Position numbers and translations under genes: made by a program | Origin: Salinimonas chungwhensis DSM 16280 | Lineage (GTDB): Bacteria > Pseudomonadota > Gammaproteobacteria > Enterobacterales > Alteromonadaceae | NCBI RefSeq assembly: GCF_000378185.1 | Contig: NZ_KB899376.1 | Coordinates: 62,001-126,000 of the forward strand | Length of the DNA: 64,000 nt | Direction of reading: 5' to 3' | Part shown: one piece after another, positions 37,691 to 47,008 of the stretch | Position numbering within the stretch: the stretch's first letter is position 1 | Layout of the letters: each line of letters begins with the position of its first letter | The notes under the pieces: model-generated | What the model was told of the DNA's origin: nothing | Seen by the model: the letters and a program-made list of their open reading frames with translations, nothing else | Database searches by the model: none

Positions 37691-38120
37691 CGGTTTGTTG
37701 TGGTAAAGTGGTAAAGATTTTGTCGATGCAGGCTATGCCTGTGTGTTTCAGATCACACCGCTGACTGATTAGCGTACTCATCAGGGCAACCTGAGCAAGA
37801 TTTCCGGTATAATTATACAGGCAGGCATGGGTAAATAACGCGGCACTCCAGCGCGCCGGCAGGCGTTCAGTGTTAGCCAGAAATGCATCCACCGGGGTGA
37901 TCAAATCTTGCTTTACTTCTCTTTCCAGCTGGCGCAGGATTTCCAGGCCGTCATTATCCGATTCGGATTTACCTGTCTGCCGCTGTTGTTTAATACGACC
38001 GACGATATCAGCTATACCATGACAAAGCATGACACCTTCCGGGTGGGGCGATGGTGCACCAATCACAGGTTTTGAACAAATAAGCGTGGTGAAAACAATT
38101 AAAGGTATGAATATATTCAT
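37683..38120 (-). CDS. Small exported protein of unknown function
   Basis: A 145-residue protein with a signal peptide (about 1-22, MNIFIPLIVFTTLICSKPVIGA). The mature part has several cysteines (including in LCHGIAD, THACLYN, SQRCDLK, GIACIDK), consistent with disulfides in the periplasm, and a charged helical middle. I do not recognise the family. ATG at 38120 is preferred over the GTG at 38129 because of a GGTGG site. It lies 64 bases downstream of the glycosyltransferase stop-to-start on the same strand and overlaps the sufE 3' end by 8 bases on the other strand. Confidence 0.65.
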   Translation of the reverse strand: MNIFIPLIVFTTLICSKPVIGAPSPHPEGVMLCHGIADIVGRIKQQRQTGKSESDNDGLEILRQLEREVKQDLITPVDAFLANTERLPARWSAALFTHACLYNYTGNLAQVALMSTLISQRCDLKHTGIACIDKIFTTLPQQTAI

Positions 38121-38184
38121 TGCGGCCACCGGGTTATCTGCTGAAAGATATATCTCTTCAAAGATATAGCAGAGAAATCTGTAT

Positions 38185-39429
38185 TTAGCTGTTGTTTTTC
38201 GCGTTTTTCGCTTCTATCCATTGCGACATATACTGAGTAGCTCGCAGATTCTGATGCCATAGCAACTGCTGGTAAAAAAGACTGGCCCGGTGGGCCTCAA
38301 GACGCTCCAGTAAATTGCTGATCGTTGCCGTTAACGCATACTGATGCGTTTTTGTATCAAACTGCCGGGCAATAATAATATTGCCTTTTTCGACAGCTTG
38401 CTGACGGGCAGCCGCATTTTCATAATAAAATACACTTTGCGAGACAAATTCATCCTCGTTGTCTGTGACTGCTCCGGGCCAGGCATCATCGCTGGCGATA
38501 CCTTCTGCTCCAATGGCGGTGGTAATGCTGGGTAACTGGCATTGCATGGCTGTAACTAACTTGCCTTTGACCCCGGCGCCAAACCGAAGCGGGGCGAGCA
38601 TCACCCGATGTCTGGACAGAGCGATTCGCGCATCCGGCGCCCAACCTTCAATCAGAAAGCCGTTCTTAGCGTTATGTAAGTTAGTCACCTTTTTACCCGG
38701 ATAGGCACCATATACAAAAAGTGAGGCATGGGGCAGGGCAGCGCGTATTTTAGGCCAGAGGGTTTCTTTTAAATACAGCAACGCATCCCAGTTGGGGGCG
38801 TGACGAAAGTTGCCGATAAAGGTGAATCCATTGCGCGCGCTTTCATCTGTGCTCACTGCCGCTAACGGAGCTATCATAAGTGGTTGCACCAGAAGCTGTG
38901 TTGGCGAAATAGCAAATTGCTCAGTAAGCAGGGTATACTCAGACTGGGAAATTACCAGGGTTAAATCACTACGGATTATCGCTGCCACCTCACGCTGAAC
39001 CATATCATCGTTAAATGGCATTGTGGGGTTTTTCGGCGGCTCAGTTTTACCTTTGCTAATCTGCTGTCTTGCATGGCGCAGGCTGTGTAGATCTTCGGTG
39101 TTAAGCACCCGCAATGCCCCCGGGCAGTGTTGTCTGACTCGCCAGGAAAATTGTTCTTCGGTCATGAAGCGATCGAAAATTACCACATCAGGGGCTAATG
39201 TTGCTATCAGTGCGTCAAATTTACTGCAGTTGACATTAATCCGCTGTGTGGCGATACCACACTCTGTAAGGTTCGCCATGTGGGCAGAATCTGCTGCTGC
39301 ACTTAAAAAAGTGATATCCCAGCCGCCACCAGAAAACGCTGTTAGCAAGCCCAGCATATTTTCACCTGCTGCCGAAGAGTTCGGTTCAGGCCAGACATAT
39401 CCGATAACTACAAGACGACGTGTTGTCAA
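38185..39429 (-). CDS. GT-B fold glycosyltransferase
   Basis: A cytoplasmic glycosyltransferase of about 414 residues. The N-terminal Rossmann half opens RRLVVIGYVWPEPNSSAAGENM, and the C-terminal half has FIGNFRHAPNWDAL, the nucleotide-sugar region FLIEGWAPDARIALSRHRVMLAPLRFGAGVKGKL and a late acidic/Glu segment TTAIGAEGIA. This layout is typical of GT4/GT1-like enzymes. I prefer a TTG start at 39429 with GGAG 10 bases upstream; an ATG at 39492 would add 21 residues that look unlike a natural N-terminus and has no ribosome site. Donor and acceptor are unknown. Confidence 0.8.
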   Translation of the reverse strand: MTTRRLVVIGYVWPEPNSSAAGENMLGLLTAFSGGGWDITFLSAAADSAHMANLTECGIATQRINVNCSKFDALIATLAPDVVIFDRFMTEEQFSWRVRQHCPGALRVLNTEDLHSLRHARQQISKGKTEPPKNPTMPFNDDMVQREVAAIIRSDLTLVISQSEYTLLTEQFAISPTQLLVQPLMIAPLAAVSTDESARNGFTFIGNFRHAPNWDALLYLKETLWPKIRAALPHASLFVYGAYPGKKVTNLHNAKNGFLIEGWAPDARIALSRHRVMLAPLRFGAGVKGKLVTAMQCQLPSITTAIGAEGIASDDAWPGAVTDNEDEFVSQSVFYYENAAARQQAVEKGNIIIARQFDTKTHQYALTATISNLLERLEAHRASLFYQQLLWHQNLRATQYMSQWIEAKNAKNNS

Positions 39430-39522
39430 ACCAGGGGGACTCCAGCGAACAAAAGAAGCACAAATATAGCAAATTGTTCCGATAAAGGGCATGCTGGAAG
39501 CCGGTTAGTTGAAAGATTGAAT

Positions 39523-40566
39523 ATGCGCATGCATTTAGTTTTCGGTACCGGATTGGTTGGCAGTTATCTGGCTGGTAATTTAGCGTTAACCGGCCATCAG
39601 GTTCGCGTGATAGGCAGAGATAAAACGATTAAGGCGTTGACCAAGGGTCTTCGACTGTCGGATTATCAGGGCAACGCAGCGCAGGTACCTGCCATTTACC
39701 AGTACCACAGCCGCGAGCAAGACATCGTCGAAGTCATCTGGCTGACCGTAAAATGTACCAGTCTTAATCTAGCCGTGCGTGAGCTCAGGGCTTTGGTCAA
39801 AACCGGCAGTATTGTCATTTGTTGCCAAAACGGATTACGCGCGGTTCACCAGATGAGAACCGCCTTTCCAAACTGCAAAGTCTTTAGTGCTGTGGTGCCT
39901 TTCAACGTGGTGAGGCTGGAAGACGGTACCCTGCATCGCGGTTCAGAAGGTAGACTTACCTTGCCCAAAGAGATACGGCGAGTACTTCCTGAATTATCAA
40001 AAACGCTCAATTCCGAGCTGCTCCAGGTTCGGTTAGTATCAGACATTAATGCGATTCAGGCCGCCAAATTACAGCTTAATCTGAGTAACGCGGTTAATGC
40101 ATTAAGCGACCTGCCGGTAAAGCAAATGCTTGAAGATCGTGGATATCGTAAGGTTATCGCTCACTTAATGCGAGAATGGCTGGAGGTGGCCAGCACTAAC
40201 CGTATTGCGTTGGCAAAGGTTACCAAAGTAGACGGAAAGTGGCTGCCATTTATCCTGAGTCTGCCTGATTTTATGTTCAGGCGGGTTGCCGCTACGATGT
40301 TAGACATCGATCCTACTGTAAAAACATCAATGTGGTGGGATTTGCAACAGGGAAAACCTACCGAGGTTGAAGATTTAAATGGTGAAGTGGTGCGCCAGGG
40401 GGTATTAGCAAGAAACTATTGCCCCGCCAATAAGGTGATAATAGATTTAATTTATGAGGCTAACAGACAGCGCCGGGAGACCGGTAGTTATAAAGCATTA
40501 AGCGCCAGTGAACTACTCAACGAGATAAAAATAAAACGTTTGGAAAAAAGCAGTTACAAAATTTGA
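39523..40566 (+). CDS. PanE/ApbA-type ketopantoate reductase homologue
   Basis: A 347-residue NAD(P)-dependent reductase of the 2-dehydropantoate 2-reductase family. The N-terminal dinucleotide site reads FGTGLVGSYLAGNLALTGH with the family's Rossmann glycines, and the expected CQNGLRAV segment and the helical C-domain (KLQLNLSNAVNALSDLP) follow. Pantothenate synthesis from ketopantoate is one option, but distant homologues act on other 2-oxo acids. At 347 residues it is longer than E. coli PanE (303). Start at 39523 follows GAAAG; ATG 39529 is an alternative. Confidence 0.82.
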   Translation: MRMHLVFGTGLVGSYLAGNLALTGHQVRVIGRDKTIKALTKGLRLSDYQGNAAQVPAIYQYHSREQDIVEVIWLTVKCTSLNLAVRELRALVKTGSIVICCQNGLRAVHQMRTAFPNCKVFSAVVPFNVVRLEDGTLHRGSEGRLTLPKEIRRVLPELSKTLNSELLQVRLVSDINAIQAAKLQLNLSNAVNALSDLPVKQMLEDRGYRKVIAHLMREWLEVASTNRIALAKVTKVDGKWLPFILSLPDFMFRRVAATMLDIDPTVKTSMWWDLQQGKPTEVEDLNGEVVRQGVLARNYCPANKVIIDLIYEANRQRRETGSYKALSASELLNEIKIKRLEKSSYKI

Positions 40567-40688
40567 TAAGCAGGTTAATGGCTGAATACCTGTTTTAGAC
40601 ATACAGTTAATGTATAACGAGGATACCGGGATAGCGCCATGGAGACAGTGTTGTCTTTCTGGCCAAAGAGGTTACCGAGGAGTACATA

Positions 40689-41534
40689 ATGAAATTGCAG
40701 CAGATCGCCGCCCGCGCAGGGGAAATTTTTGTTTTACCTGACGCAGTCACCCGGTTAAAGGCGAGTATGGATGACGGCGCGGCCAGTATTGATGACGTGG
40801 CTGAAATTATCAGTTTTGATCCGGCCCTTGCCAGTCAGATTCTTAAAGTCGCCAATAGTGCTTTATACCGGTTCCCAAAACGGATAGATACAATCTCAAA
40901 AGCGCTGCAGGTGATTGGCACCCGGGCAGCCTACGATCTTGCGCTGGCCTACGGTATCAGCCATGCATTCAGCGATATAGAATCGCGCATCATAGATTTG
41001 GATAAATTCTGGGAACAGAGTGTCAGCTGTGCATTGTTGGCAAAATATCTGGCTGAAAGCAAAAATATCAAAGAGCCAGAGCGGCTGTTTGTTGCCGGAC
41101 TGTTACACAACATCGGTGAATTAGTCATTGTTTCACAGGCACCAGAGCAGGCGCAGCGGTGTCAGCATTTCAATGCGAGGGTGAGCCCGGCCAGTTTGCA
41201 AGAGGCCGTACTGGGATTTACCTATTCTGCATTGTCCGCCGAGATGGTAAAACAATGGTCGATTCCTGCCTGTATTTATGAGCCTGTAGAGCATATTCAT
41301 GATGAGATCTCGTCGACAAGCCCCGTGGAGCACCGTATTTTGCAGTTAAGTTATACTCTGGCACTGGATAATGTGTACCCTGAAATCTATCTCGGTTATA
41401 GCAACTTGCAAAAAGAAATGCATGAATCTCTGGACCTGCAGCGATCAGACTTAGAAGATGCACTTGATATTACTAACCTGCAATGTATCAGCGTTATTGC
41501 CCTGTTTAACCCCAGCGCATTTGTGCTTTATTAA
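40689..41534 (+). CDS. HDOD-domain signalling protein
   Basis: A 281-residue protein composed mainly of an HDOD domain (about 15-210), the HD-superfamily-related output module linked to c-di-GMP and motility signalling. Typical parts are DVAEIISFDPALASQILKVANSALYRF and LFVAGLLHNIGELV. The position of the HD pair reads His140-Asn141, so metal-dependent hydrolysis is unlikely, as in most HDOD proteins. A GAGGAG-like site (CGAGGAG) precedes the ATG. It is monocistronic. Confidence 0.9.
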   Translation: MKLQQIAARAGEIFVLPDAVTRLKASMDDGAASIDDVAEIISFDPALASQILKVANSALYRFPKRIDTISKALQVIGTRAAYDLALAYGISHAFSDIESRIIDLDKFWEQSVSCALLAKYLAESKNIKEPERLFVAGLLHNIGELVIVSQAPEQAQRCQHFNARVSPASLQEAVLGFTYSALSAEMVKQWSIPACIYEPVEHIHDEISSTSPVEHRILQLSYTLALDNVYPEIYLGYSNLQKEMHESLDLQRSDLEDALDITNLQCISVIALFNPSAFVLY

Positions 41535-41746
41535 AAGTAAGTATGCAGACAGTGCTCATTTTTTGATTACAAACGGGTAGGGGATGTAGGTTAACCAGGG
41601 GCTAACCCCACTCTGCATTCCTTTGGATAAATATCACAACCACCATCTATCTATGCCTGTTACTTTTTTCTTATACTTGCATGTCTTTAGTTGCCACGGC
41701 CTCGACACGCGTCTCTCAGGTTCTTCTATTTTGCTGCAAACTTGCT

Positions 41747-42562
41747 CTAATCAAATACCGCAACGGTTTGTCTGCTGATTGCTACCACTTCATTATCTTT
41801 GTCCCATATTGTGGCTTCAGTATGACCGTAACCATCTGCCGCCTGCCGGGTGTGGGCCTGGTAGGCAAACCAGTCGGCACCGGAAACGGGCCGGTGGGGG
41901 TGGATGAATTCTATGTTCCAGGTCACAGTACTGGCTGGGGCAGGCCACCTCATCATCTGTAGTAAGGTTGGTGGCCAGGCATCAATCATAGTGATAAGGT
42001 GCCCGTCGGTAAGTGTCTCAGGGGCCTGACTAAAGCGCATAAAGCCATGATAATGATGGGTTTTGCGCCCAGTGAACGGAACGCCCCCTTCTGCAATCGC
42101 CAGGTCAAAATGGCGTAAAAATTTAGGCGTCACTTTAGGGATTTGTGGGATAAACTGCGCTTTACGCGGGGCTGACATGGCGTGGACCTCATGATTTTCC
42201 ACTGAGATTTTTGATACTCTGCCAACGCCGAAGCATGCCTGACTGGCGACGCAAACCTTGCCATTTTGAATTATCTGGCCGCTAAAATGACTGACATTTT
42301 TGCCTTCTCTGAGCTTGACCACCTCGATATCGAAAGGGTAATCGAGCGTAATAGGACCAATAAAATTGGTATTAAACGCACGTAAAACCCGGCTGTCTTC
42401 CACCTGAGCGTTGATGGCAGTAAACACCATGCCCGCAGTGATGCCCCCAAATGCGGTTCTGCCCTGGCCCCAATCGGCACTGATAATGCGTTCACGATAA
42501 ACAGCCGTTGTCTCGTTAATCCACGCTGGCTGAGAAAATGTCAGAAGTTCATCAATATGCAT
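41747..42562 (-). CDS. Acyl-CoA thioesterase-like double hotdog protein
   Basis: A 271-residue protein of the TesB-like thioesterase superfamily, with two hotdog halves. The first half includes WGQGRTAFGGITAGMVFTAI (hotdog helix), and the second TVTWNIEFIHPHRP and YGHTEATIWD. The start at 42562 (MHIDELL) is preferred; the open frame extends 75 codons upstream across the divergent hydrolase start and those residues are not family-like. Substrate is unknown. It is divergent from the alpha/beta hydrolase gene at 42658, 95 bases away. Confidence 0.8.
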   Translation of the reverse strand: MHIDELLTFSQPAWINETTAVYRERIISADWGQGRTAFGGITAGMVFTAINAQVEDSRVLRAFNTNFIGPITLDYPFDIEVVKLREGKNVSHFSGQIIQNGKVCVASQACFGVGRVSKISVENHEVHAMSAPRKAQFIPQIPKVTPKFLRHFDLAIAEGGVPFTGRKTHHYHGFMRFSQAPETLTDGHLITMIDAWPPTLLQMMRWPAPASTVTWNIEFIHPHRPVSGADWFAYQAHTRQAADGYGHTEATIWDKDNEVVAISRQTVAVFD

Positions 42563-42657
42563 AGGTGTTCTGGTCTGATGAGTAGGGTATGGTATCCTAC
42601 CGTAAGGTGCGATAATCGCCAACGGACTTTTTCCATTCTTGTAGAGGTAACAACCAA

Positions 42658-43461
42658 TTGGCTTCATCAGTTTCGGTGCATTTTGCCCATGCGAACGGTT
42701 TTCCGGCAGAAAGCTATCAGCAACTGTTTGCTCATTTACCGGCAACCTGGACACTCCATGCAAAGCCGCAGTTTGGGCATAACCCACAGTTGCCGGTTAA
42801 TAAAAATTGGGCTAACCAGGTTGAGGAGTTGCAGGACTATGTCAGGTGTAATTGCCCGGATGGACAAGTTTACGGGGTTGGTCACTCCTTTGGCGCGGTG
42901 ATTACGTTTATGGCAGCGTGTTTGTATCCCAAAATGTTTAAAGGCGTGATTCTAATAGATCCCCCATTAGTATTAGGGCCAAAAAGTCTGTTAATAAGGT
43001 TAGCCAAAAAAACTGCTTACATGGATAAACTCACCCCCGCCGGACTTGCTCAAAACCGAAATACCCGGTGGTCAAAAGACGCCGATCTGGTTGAGTATTT
43101 TAAAAGCAAGGGGTTATTCAAAAACATGCAGCCTGCTTGCGTGGCAGATTATGTCAAAGCCGCCACTGCAGTTGAGGGCGACCATCAAGTACTGACATTT
43201 GATGCGCAGGTTGAGGCCGATATATTCAGACATTTGCCCCATAATCTGGATAAGTTTAAAGGCAAGCTTCGGTGCCCCGGTCTGCTGATAACCGGTCAGG
43301 ACTCAAATGTCTGTAAACCTGAGTACTGGCGACGTTTTATTCGACACAATCCCATTGCGCATACCCGGGTACCCGGTGGTCATATGTTGCCGCTGGAGCA
43401 CCCGTTAGAGTTAGCTGAAAAGATTACGACGACGATTCAGCAGTGGGAGAAAAGCAGGTAG
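42658..43461 (+). CDS. Alpha/beta-hydrolase
   Basis: A 267-residue alpha/beta-hydrolase fold protein. The nucleophile elbow GHSFG places the serine at 77, the oxyanion area is FAHANGFP, the acid is probably Asp in LLITGQDSNVC and the catalytic His lies in GGHMLPLEHP. Substrate is not predictable. The start is TTG at 42658 with AGAGG ten bases upstream; no better codon lies in frame. It is convergent with glgC and the two stops are joined by an inverted repeat. Confidence 0.85.
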   Translation: MASSVSVHFAHANGFPAESYQQLFAHLPATWTLHAKPQFGHNPQLPVNKNWANQVEELQDYVRCNCPDGQVYGVGHSFGAVITFMAACLYPKMFKGVILIDPPLVLGPKSLLIRLAKKTAYMDKLTPAGLAQNRNTRWSKDADLVEYFKSKGLFKNMQPACVADYVKAATAVEGDHQVLTFDAQVEADIFRHLPHNLDKFKGKLRCPGLLITGQDSNVCKPEYWRRFIRHNPIAHTRVPGGHMLPLEHPLELAEKITTTIQQWEKSR

Positions 43462-43464
43462 TCA

Positions 43465-43489
43465 TGCAGGCGCTGCTAAAGCGCCTGCA
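43465..43489. repeat. Inverted repeat spanning convergent gene ends
   Basis: Perfect 10-bp arms TGCAGGCGCT (43465-43474) and AGCGCCTGCA (43480-43489) with a 5-base loop. It begins 4 bases after the hydrolase stop and covers the end of glgC (its stop codon is in the loop area). No T-tract follows on either side, so it may be a stabilising 3' hairpin or weak bidirectional terminator. Confidence 0.5.
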
Positions 43490-44729
43490 ACATTTCCTTG
43501 GTAACTAATACCACGCCTTTATCTGAAACCCGAAAGCCACGTTCGCGATCATGTTCATGATTGTAGCCAATTTCCATACCTTCCGGAACAACGCTTCCGC
43601 GATCGATGATGACTTTTCGCAGACGACAATGGCGCATGATTTCCACATCCGGAAGGATAACGGCCTCATCTATCTGGCCGTACGAATGAACATGGACATT
43701 GGAGAAAACCAGGCTTTGCCTTAGCGTAGAGCCGGATATAATACAGCCACCGGAAACCACAGAGTTTATTGCTTCACCGCGCCGATCATCGGTATCCCAG
43801 ACAAATTTTGCCGGTGGTAGCTGCTCCTGATAAGTCCAGATAGGCCATTTTTGGTCATATAAATTGAGCTGAGGCACCGGTGCCACCATTTCCATGTTGG
43901 CTTCCCAGAATGAGTCAATAGTACCTACGTCGCGCCAGTAGGCTGTCGCATCACTACTACCTTCAAAAGGAAATGCATAGACACTGTGGTCGGCTATAAT
44001 TGATGGAATAATATCTTTACCGAAGTCCCGCTCAGAGCCCTTGGTTTCAGCATCCCGACGTAGTTGTTCAAACAAGAATTCTGTATCGAAAACATAGTTA
44101 CCCATTGAGGCCAGGCAGTATCCTTCCCGATTAGGCTGGGGGGCCGGGTGAGCTGGCTTTTCCTCAAATCCGGTGATACGAAGATCGTCTTCTACCGACA
44201 TTACACCGAATGCGCCGGCAGCCTCTTCCGTGGGAACTGACATACATGACACTGTCATTTTTGCGCCCGTTTCTACATGGTGAGCAAGCATATTTCCGTA
44301 ATCCATTCGGTAAATATGATCGCCGGAAAGAACCATGACGTACTTGGGCAGCTCATCCCGGATAATGTCGATATTCTGAAAAACCGCATCAGCAGTGCCG
44401 GCGTACCAGTGATCGGAGAACCGTTGGGAAGCGGGTAAAACTTCAACAGATTCACCAAGCTCTTTTTTAAAGTGGCCCCAGCCCCGGGTCAGATGTCTGA
44501 TCAGAGAGTGGGACTTATATTGGGTGACTACACCCACTCGGCGAATACCAGAATTGATGCAATTAGATAACGGAAAATCGATAATCCGAAATTTGCCGCC
44601 AAAGTATAACGCGGGTTTGGCCCGCCAGTTTGTTAGCTCATGCAACCTGGAGCCCTTACCGCCGGCCAGAATCAGCGCATAGGTATCGCGTGTTAAATTA
44701 CTGATGTAGCGATTTTTGTGATCTGCCAT
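43476..44729 (-). CDS. glgC: Glucose-1-phosphate adenylyltransferase
   Basis: First committed enzyme of glycogen synthesis: ATP plus glucose-1-phosphate gives ADP-glucose. The 417-residue protein has the nucleotide-binding signature [54 protein letters not shown] with the catalytic Asp, FEEKPAHP, and the C-terminal left-handed beta-helix. No other glycogen gene is adjacent, so it is isolated from glgB/A/P/X here. E. coli GlgC is 431 residues. Confidence 0.97.
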   Translation of the reverse strand: MADHKNRYISNLTRDTYALILAGGKGSRLHELTNWRAKPALYFGGKFRIIDFPLSNCINSGIRRVGVVTQYKSHSLIRHLTRGWGHFKKELGESVEVLPASQRFSDHWYAGTADAVFQNIDIIRDELPKYVMVLSGDHIYRMDYGNMLAHHVETGAKMTVSCMSVPTEEAAGAFGVMSVEDDLRITGFEEKPAHPAPQPNREGYCLASMGNYVFDTEFLFEQLRRDAETKGSERDFGKDIIPSIIADHSVYAFPFEGSSDATAYWRDVGTIDSFWEANMEMVAPVPQLNLYDQKWPIWTYQEQLPPAKFVWDTDDRRGEAINSVVSGGCIISGSTLRQSLVFSNVHVHSYGQIDEAVILPDVEIMRHCRLRKVIIDRGSVVPEGMEIGYNHEHDRERGFRVSDKGVVLVTKEMLQAL

Positions 44730-45034
44730 GGTATCTCTCCTGTGCGATTTTCCTTCATATCAAATAGGGAAAATGTGCCCATTAATTAGTTTTTGGGTGG
44801 CAAGCTTATTAGTGTACACATGATCCCGTTATAAACCACCCAGACAACTTGGGGAATATAAATAAAACGTTAAAAACGTTAAAAAGGCTCAGGAGACAAT
44901 GGTAAATACGACAATCAGTATAAGTTACCAGACAGACTACAGGCTGATGCTGAACACCGAGAAACTATCCATGAAAGGTAAATTGTTAAAAAAGTGTTAT
45001 AATCAATATGAGTTATATAAAACATGGATAAATC
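44730..45034. other. Divergent intergenic region between glgC and the SRPBCC gene
   Basis: About 305 bases holding the promoters of two divergent genes. For the plus strand, TGTTATAAT (44995-45003) is an extended -10 element with no good -35, 31 bases before the ATG. A short open frame starting at 44899 overlaps the next gene in another frame and is not supported. I saw no further element. Confidence 0.5.
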
Positions 45035-45568
45035 ATGAGCTTACTGAAGAAACTCATATTTTTAATGACAGCAGTTTTGGTGGTTTTTGTTGGTGTAGGT
45101 TTGTTACTACCAAAAGAATATGAGGTCAAAAGAAGCATAGTTATTAATGCCTCGCCTGAGGATATTTATCCCAGTGTCGTGGATCTTAAACAATGGAGCA
45201 GTTGGGGGGTCTGGTTCCAGCGCGACCCGAATATGCAAATTGAATATGGCGGGCCGGACCGTGCTATAGGTATGTTTTCAAAGTGGCATAGTGCGAGCGA
45301 AGGAAGCGGTGAGCTGGAAATTACGCAGCTCAAACATAACCGCAGAGTTCGCTATAGTTTACGATTCGCTGAATATGAAATGGGGACCACCGGACAAATT
45401 TTACTTGAGGAAACGCCCGATGGCACACGGGTTATATGGAGTGATAAAGGAGAAGTAGGTGCAAATCCACTAGACCGCTATTTTGTGTTGATGATCGACG
45501 ACATGATTGGGCCTGATTTCGAAACAGGCCTGGAAAACCTCAAAACAGTGGTGGAAAATAAAACCTGA
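45035..45568 (+). CDS. SRPBCC-family (START/polyketide-cyclase-like) protein
   Basis: A 177-residue protein with an N-terminal hydrophobic segment (about 5-25, LIFLMTAVLVVFVGVGLLL), probably a membrane anchor, followed by an SRPBCC lipid/ligand-binding fold opening EVKRSIVINASPEDIYPSVV and typical DLKQWSSWGVW. Such proteins bind small hydrophobic ligands; the ligand is unknown. A TGGA-like site only weakly marks the start, but the family N-terminus fits. Monocistronic with an extended -10 promoter. Confidence 0.85.
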   Translation: MSLLKKLIFLMTAVLVVFVGVGLLLPKEYEVKRSIVINASPEDIYPSVVDLKQWSSWGVWFQRDPNMQIEYGGPDRAIGMFSKWHSASEGSGELEITQLKHNRRVRYSLRFAEYEMGTTGQILLEETPDGTRVIWSDKGEVGANPLDRYFVLMIDDMIGPDFETGLENLKTVVENKT

Positions 45569-45734
45569 TTGACCGGGGTAAGTGCGCTGCCAACCCGAAT
45601 ACGAGTCTGTACTATCTGCCTGAATGAATTTAAACTATTGAAAATCTACGCTTTGGAAAGTTAGCCCAAAGTTGTTTATGGCTTGTTTTGCGAGGGACTG
45701 TGAACCTAAAAATAACGTTTTGCAGAGGGCATCA

Positions 45735-46922
45735 ATGGCTGGCCAAAAAAATCGGCTGGTAGGAGCGCTATCTGCCAACAAGCTGGCAGATTTGCTGATA
45801 TCAGCAAAAACAACGTTGCCGGCTTTACTTATTTCACTGGGCGCGCCGCCCTGGATGATAGGCTGGCTGGTGCCGATTAGAGAGTCCGGCGCTTTGTTGC
45901 CTCAGGCTGTTATTGGTATTTTGCTGCGAAAGATGCGTACCCGGCATATTATATGGCGGACCGGAATTATCGTACAGGCGTTGTCTGTAATGGGGATGCT
46001 CATCGCCGCCCTGAGTCTGGATAATAGTCAGGCTGGTTGGGCGATTCTGTGCCTTCTGGGGCTTCTGAGCATGGGGCGTGCAGCCTGCTCACTGACTATA
46101 AAAGATATCGAGGCCGATATAGCCAATAAGGGCGAACGAGGTGCCCTGCTGGGCAAGGCATCGACAATTTCTGGCATCGTTACTTTGCTTGTAGCTGTCC
46201 CATTGGTATTTTACCAGGATGTGCTGGGTCAAGAAGCAATTCTGTTTCTAATCAGCGCAGCTGCTGTGGCCTTCCTGTTCACTTTTATTATTTTGTTGCC
46301 GATAAAAACCTACGTGGATGTTTCGCGTGAGACGAGCGAAAATCATGACGCCCATTCACCGCCACGGTTTCATAACTTTGACTCCATTGTCTATCGCTTT
46401 ATTTTGGTTCGGGGACTTTTTGTGCATTCTGCACTCGTTGCTCCTTACTTTATGCTGGAAAGTGAAGCCGACGCGAAGTCACTGTTACCCCTTTTTCTGG
46501 CAGCAGAGGCTTCAGCTGCGTTGTTTTCATCAATAGTCTGGGGCAAAGTGGCCGATAAAAGTGCACGCCTGGCTTTGCAAATAGCAGGCATTATCGCTAC
46601 CGCCGCCTGTATTGGTTTACTTGTATTACCGGCCCCATCGCTTTGGATATCAGGACTGCTGTTTTTTGTACTGGCCATTGCCCATACCGGTGTTCGAACA
46701 GGGCGTCAGACTTACAGTCTGGATGTCACTGAAGGGCAGGACCGAACCGAGCTGGTGGCATTCAGTAATACTGCAATTGGCATTATTTTACTGGGCTTTG
46801 GTGCTTTTTACGCCATGCTCCAATCTCTTATCGGATTTTCAGTTGTTTATGTGATGGCTGGTATGCTGTGTGTGGCTATTGCTCTGACATTTATTCTGCC
46901 AGCCGAGAAAGCAAAGCAGTAA
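45735..46922 (+). CDS. MFS-family transporter
   Basis: A 395-residue integral membrane protein with about 11-12 hydrophobic segments and a central hydrophilic loop at about 205-225 (SRETSENHDAHSPP). Major facilitator layout, with the 2-3 loop region LLRKMRTRHI. Substrate unknown. ATG 45735 is preferred because AGAGGG lies 5 bases before it and residues before it (up to 45672) are charged and cysteine-rich, unlike an MFS start; ATG 45678 or TTG 45672 are alternatives. Confidence 0.82.
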   Translation: MAGQKNRLVGALSANKLADLLISAKTTLPALLISLGAPPWMIGWLVPIRESGALLPQAVIGILLRKMRTRHIIWRTGIIVQALSVMGMLIAALSLDNSQAGWAILCLLGLLSMGRAACSLTIKDIEADIANKGERGALLGKASTISGIVTLLVAVPLVFYQDVLGQEAILFLISAAAVAFLFTFIILLPIKTYVDVSRETSENHDAHSPPRFHNFDSIVYRFILVRGLFVHSALVAPYFMLESEADAKSLLPLFLAAEASAALFSSIVWGKVADKSARLALQIAGIIATAACIGLLVLPAPSLWISGLLFFVLAIAHTGVRTGRQTYSLDVTEGQDRTELVAFSNTAIGIILLGFGAFYAMLQSLIGFSVVYVMAGMLCVAIALTFILPAEKAKQ

Positions 46923-47008
46923 CGCGGTTTATCTATTCCATTTCGCCTGTCATGATGACCGCTAATTTACCTTAACGCTTAGGCGTGTCACCAGCAGGAC
47001 GATGAGTG

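Noticed and set aside
44899-45123. Open frame of 74 codons before the SRPBCC gene
   Set aside because: Overlaps the SRPBCC gene in another frame, spans its promoter, and shows no protein-like pattern.
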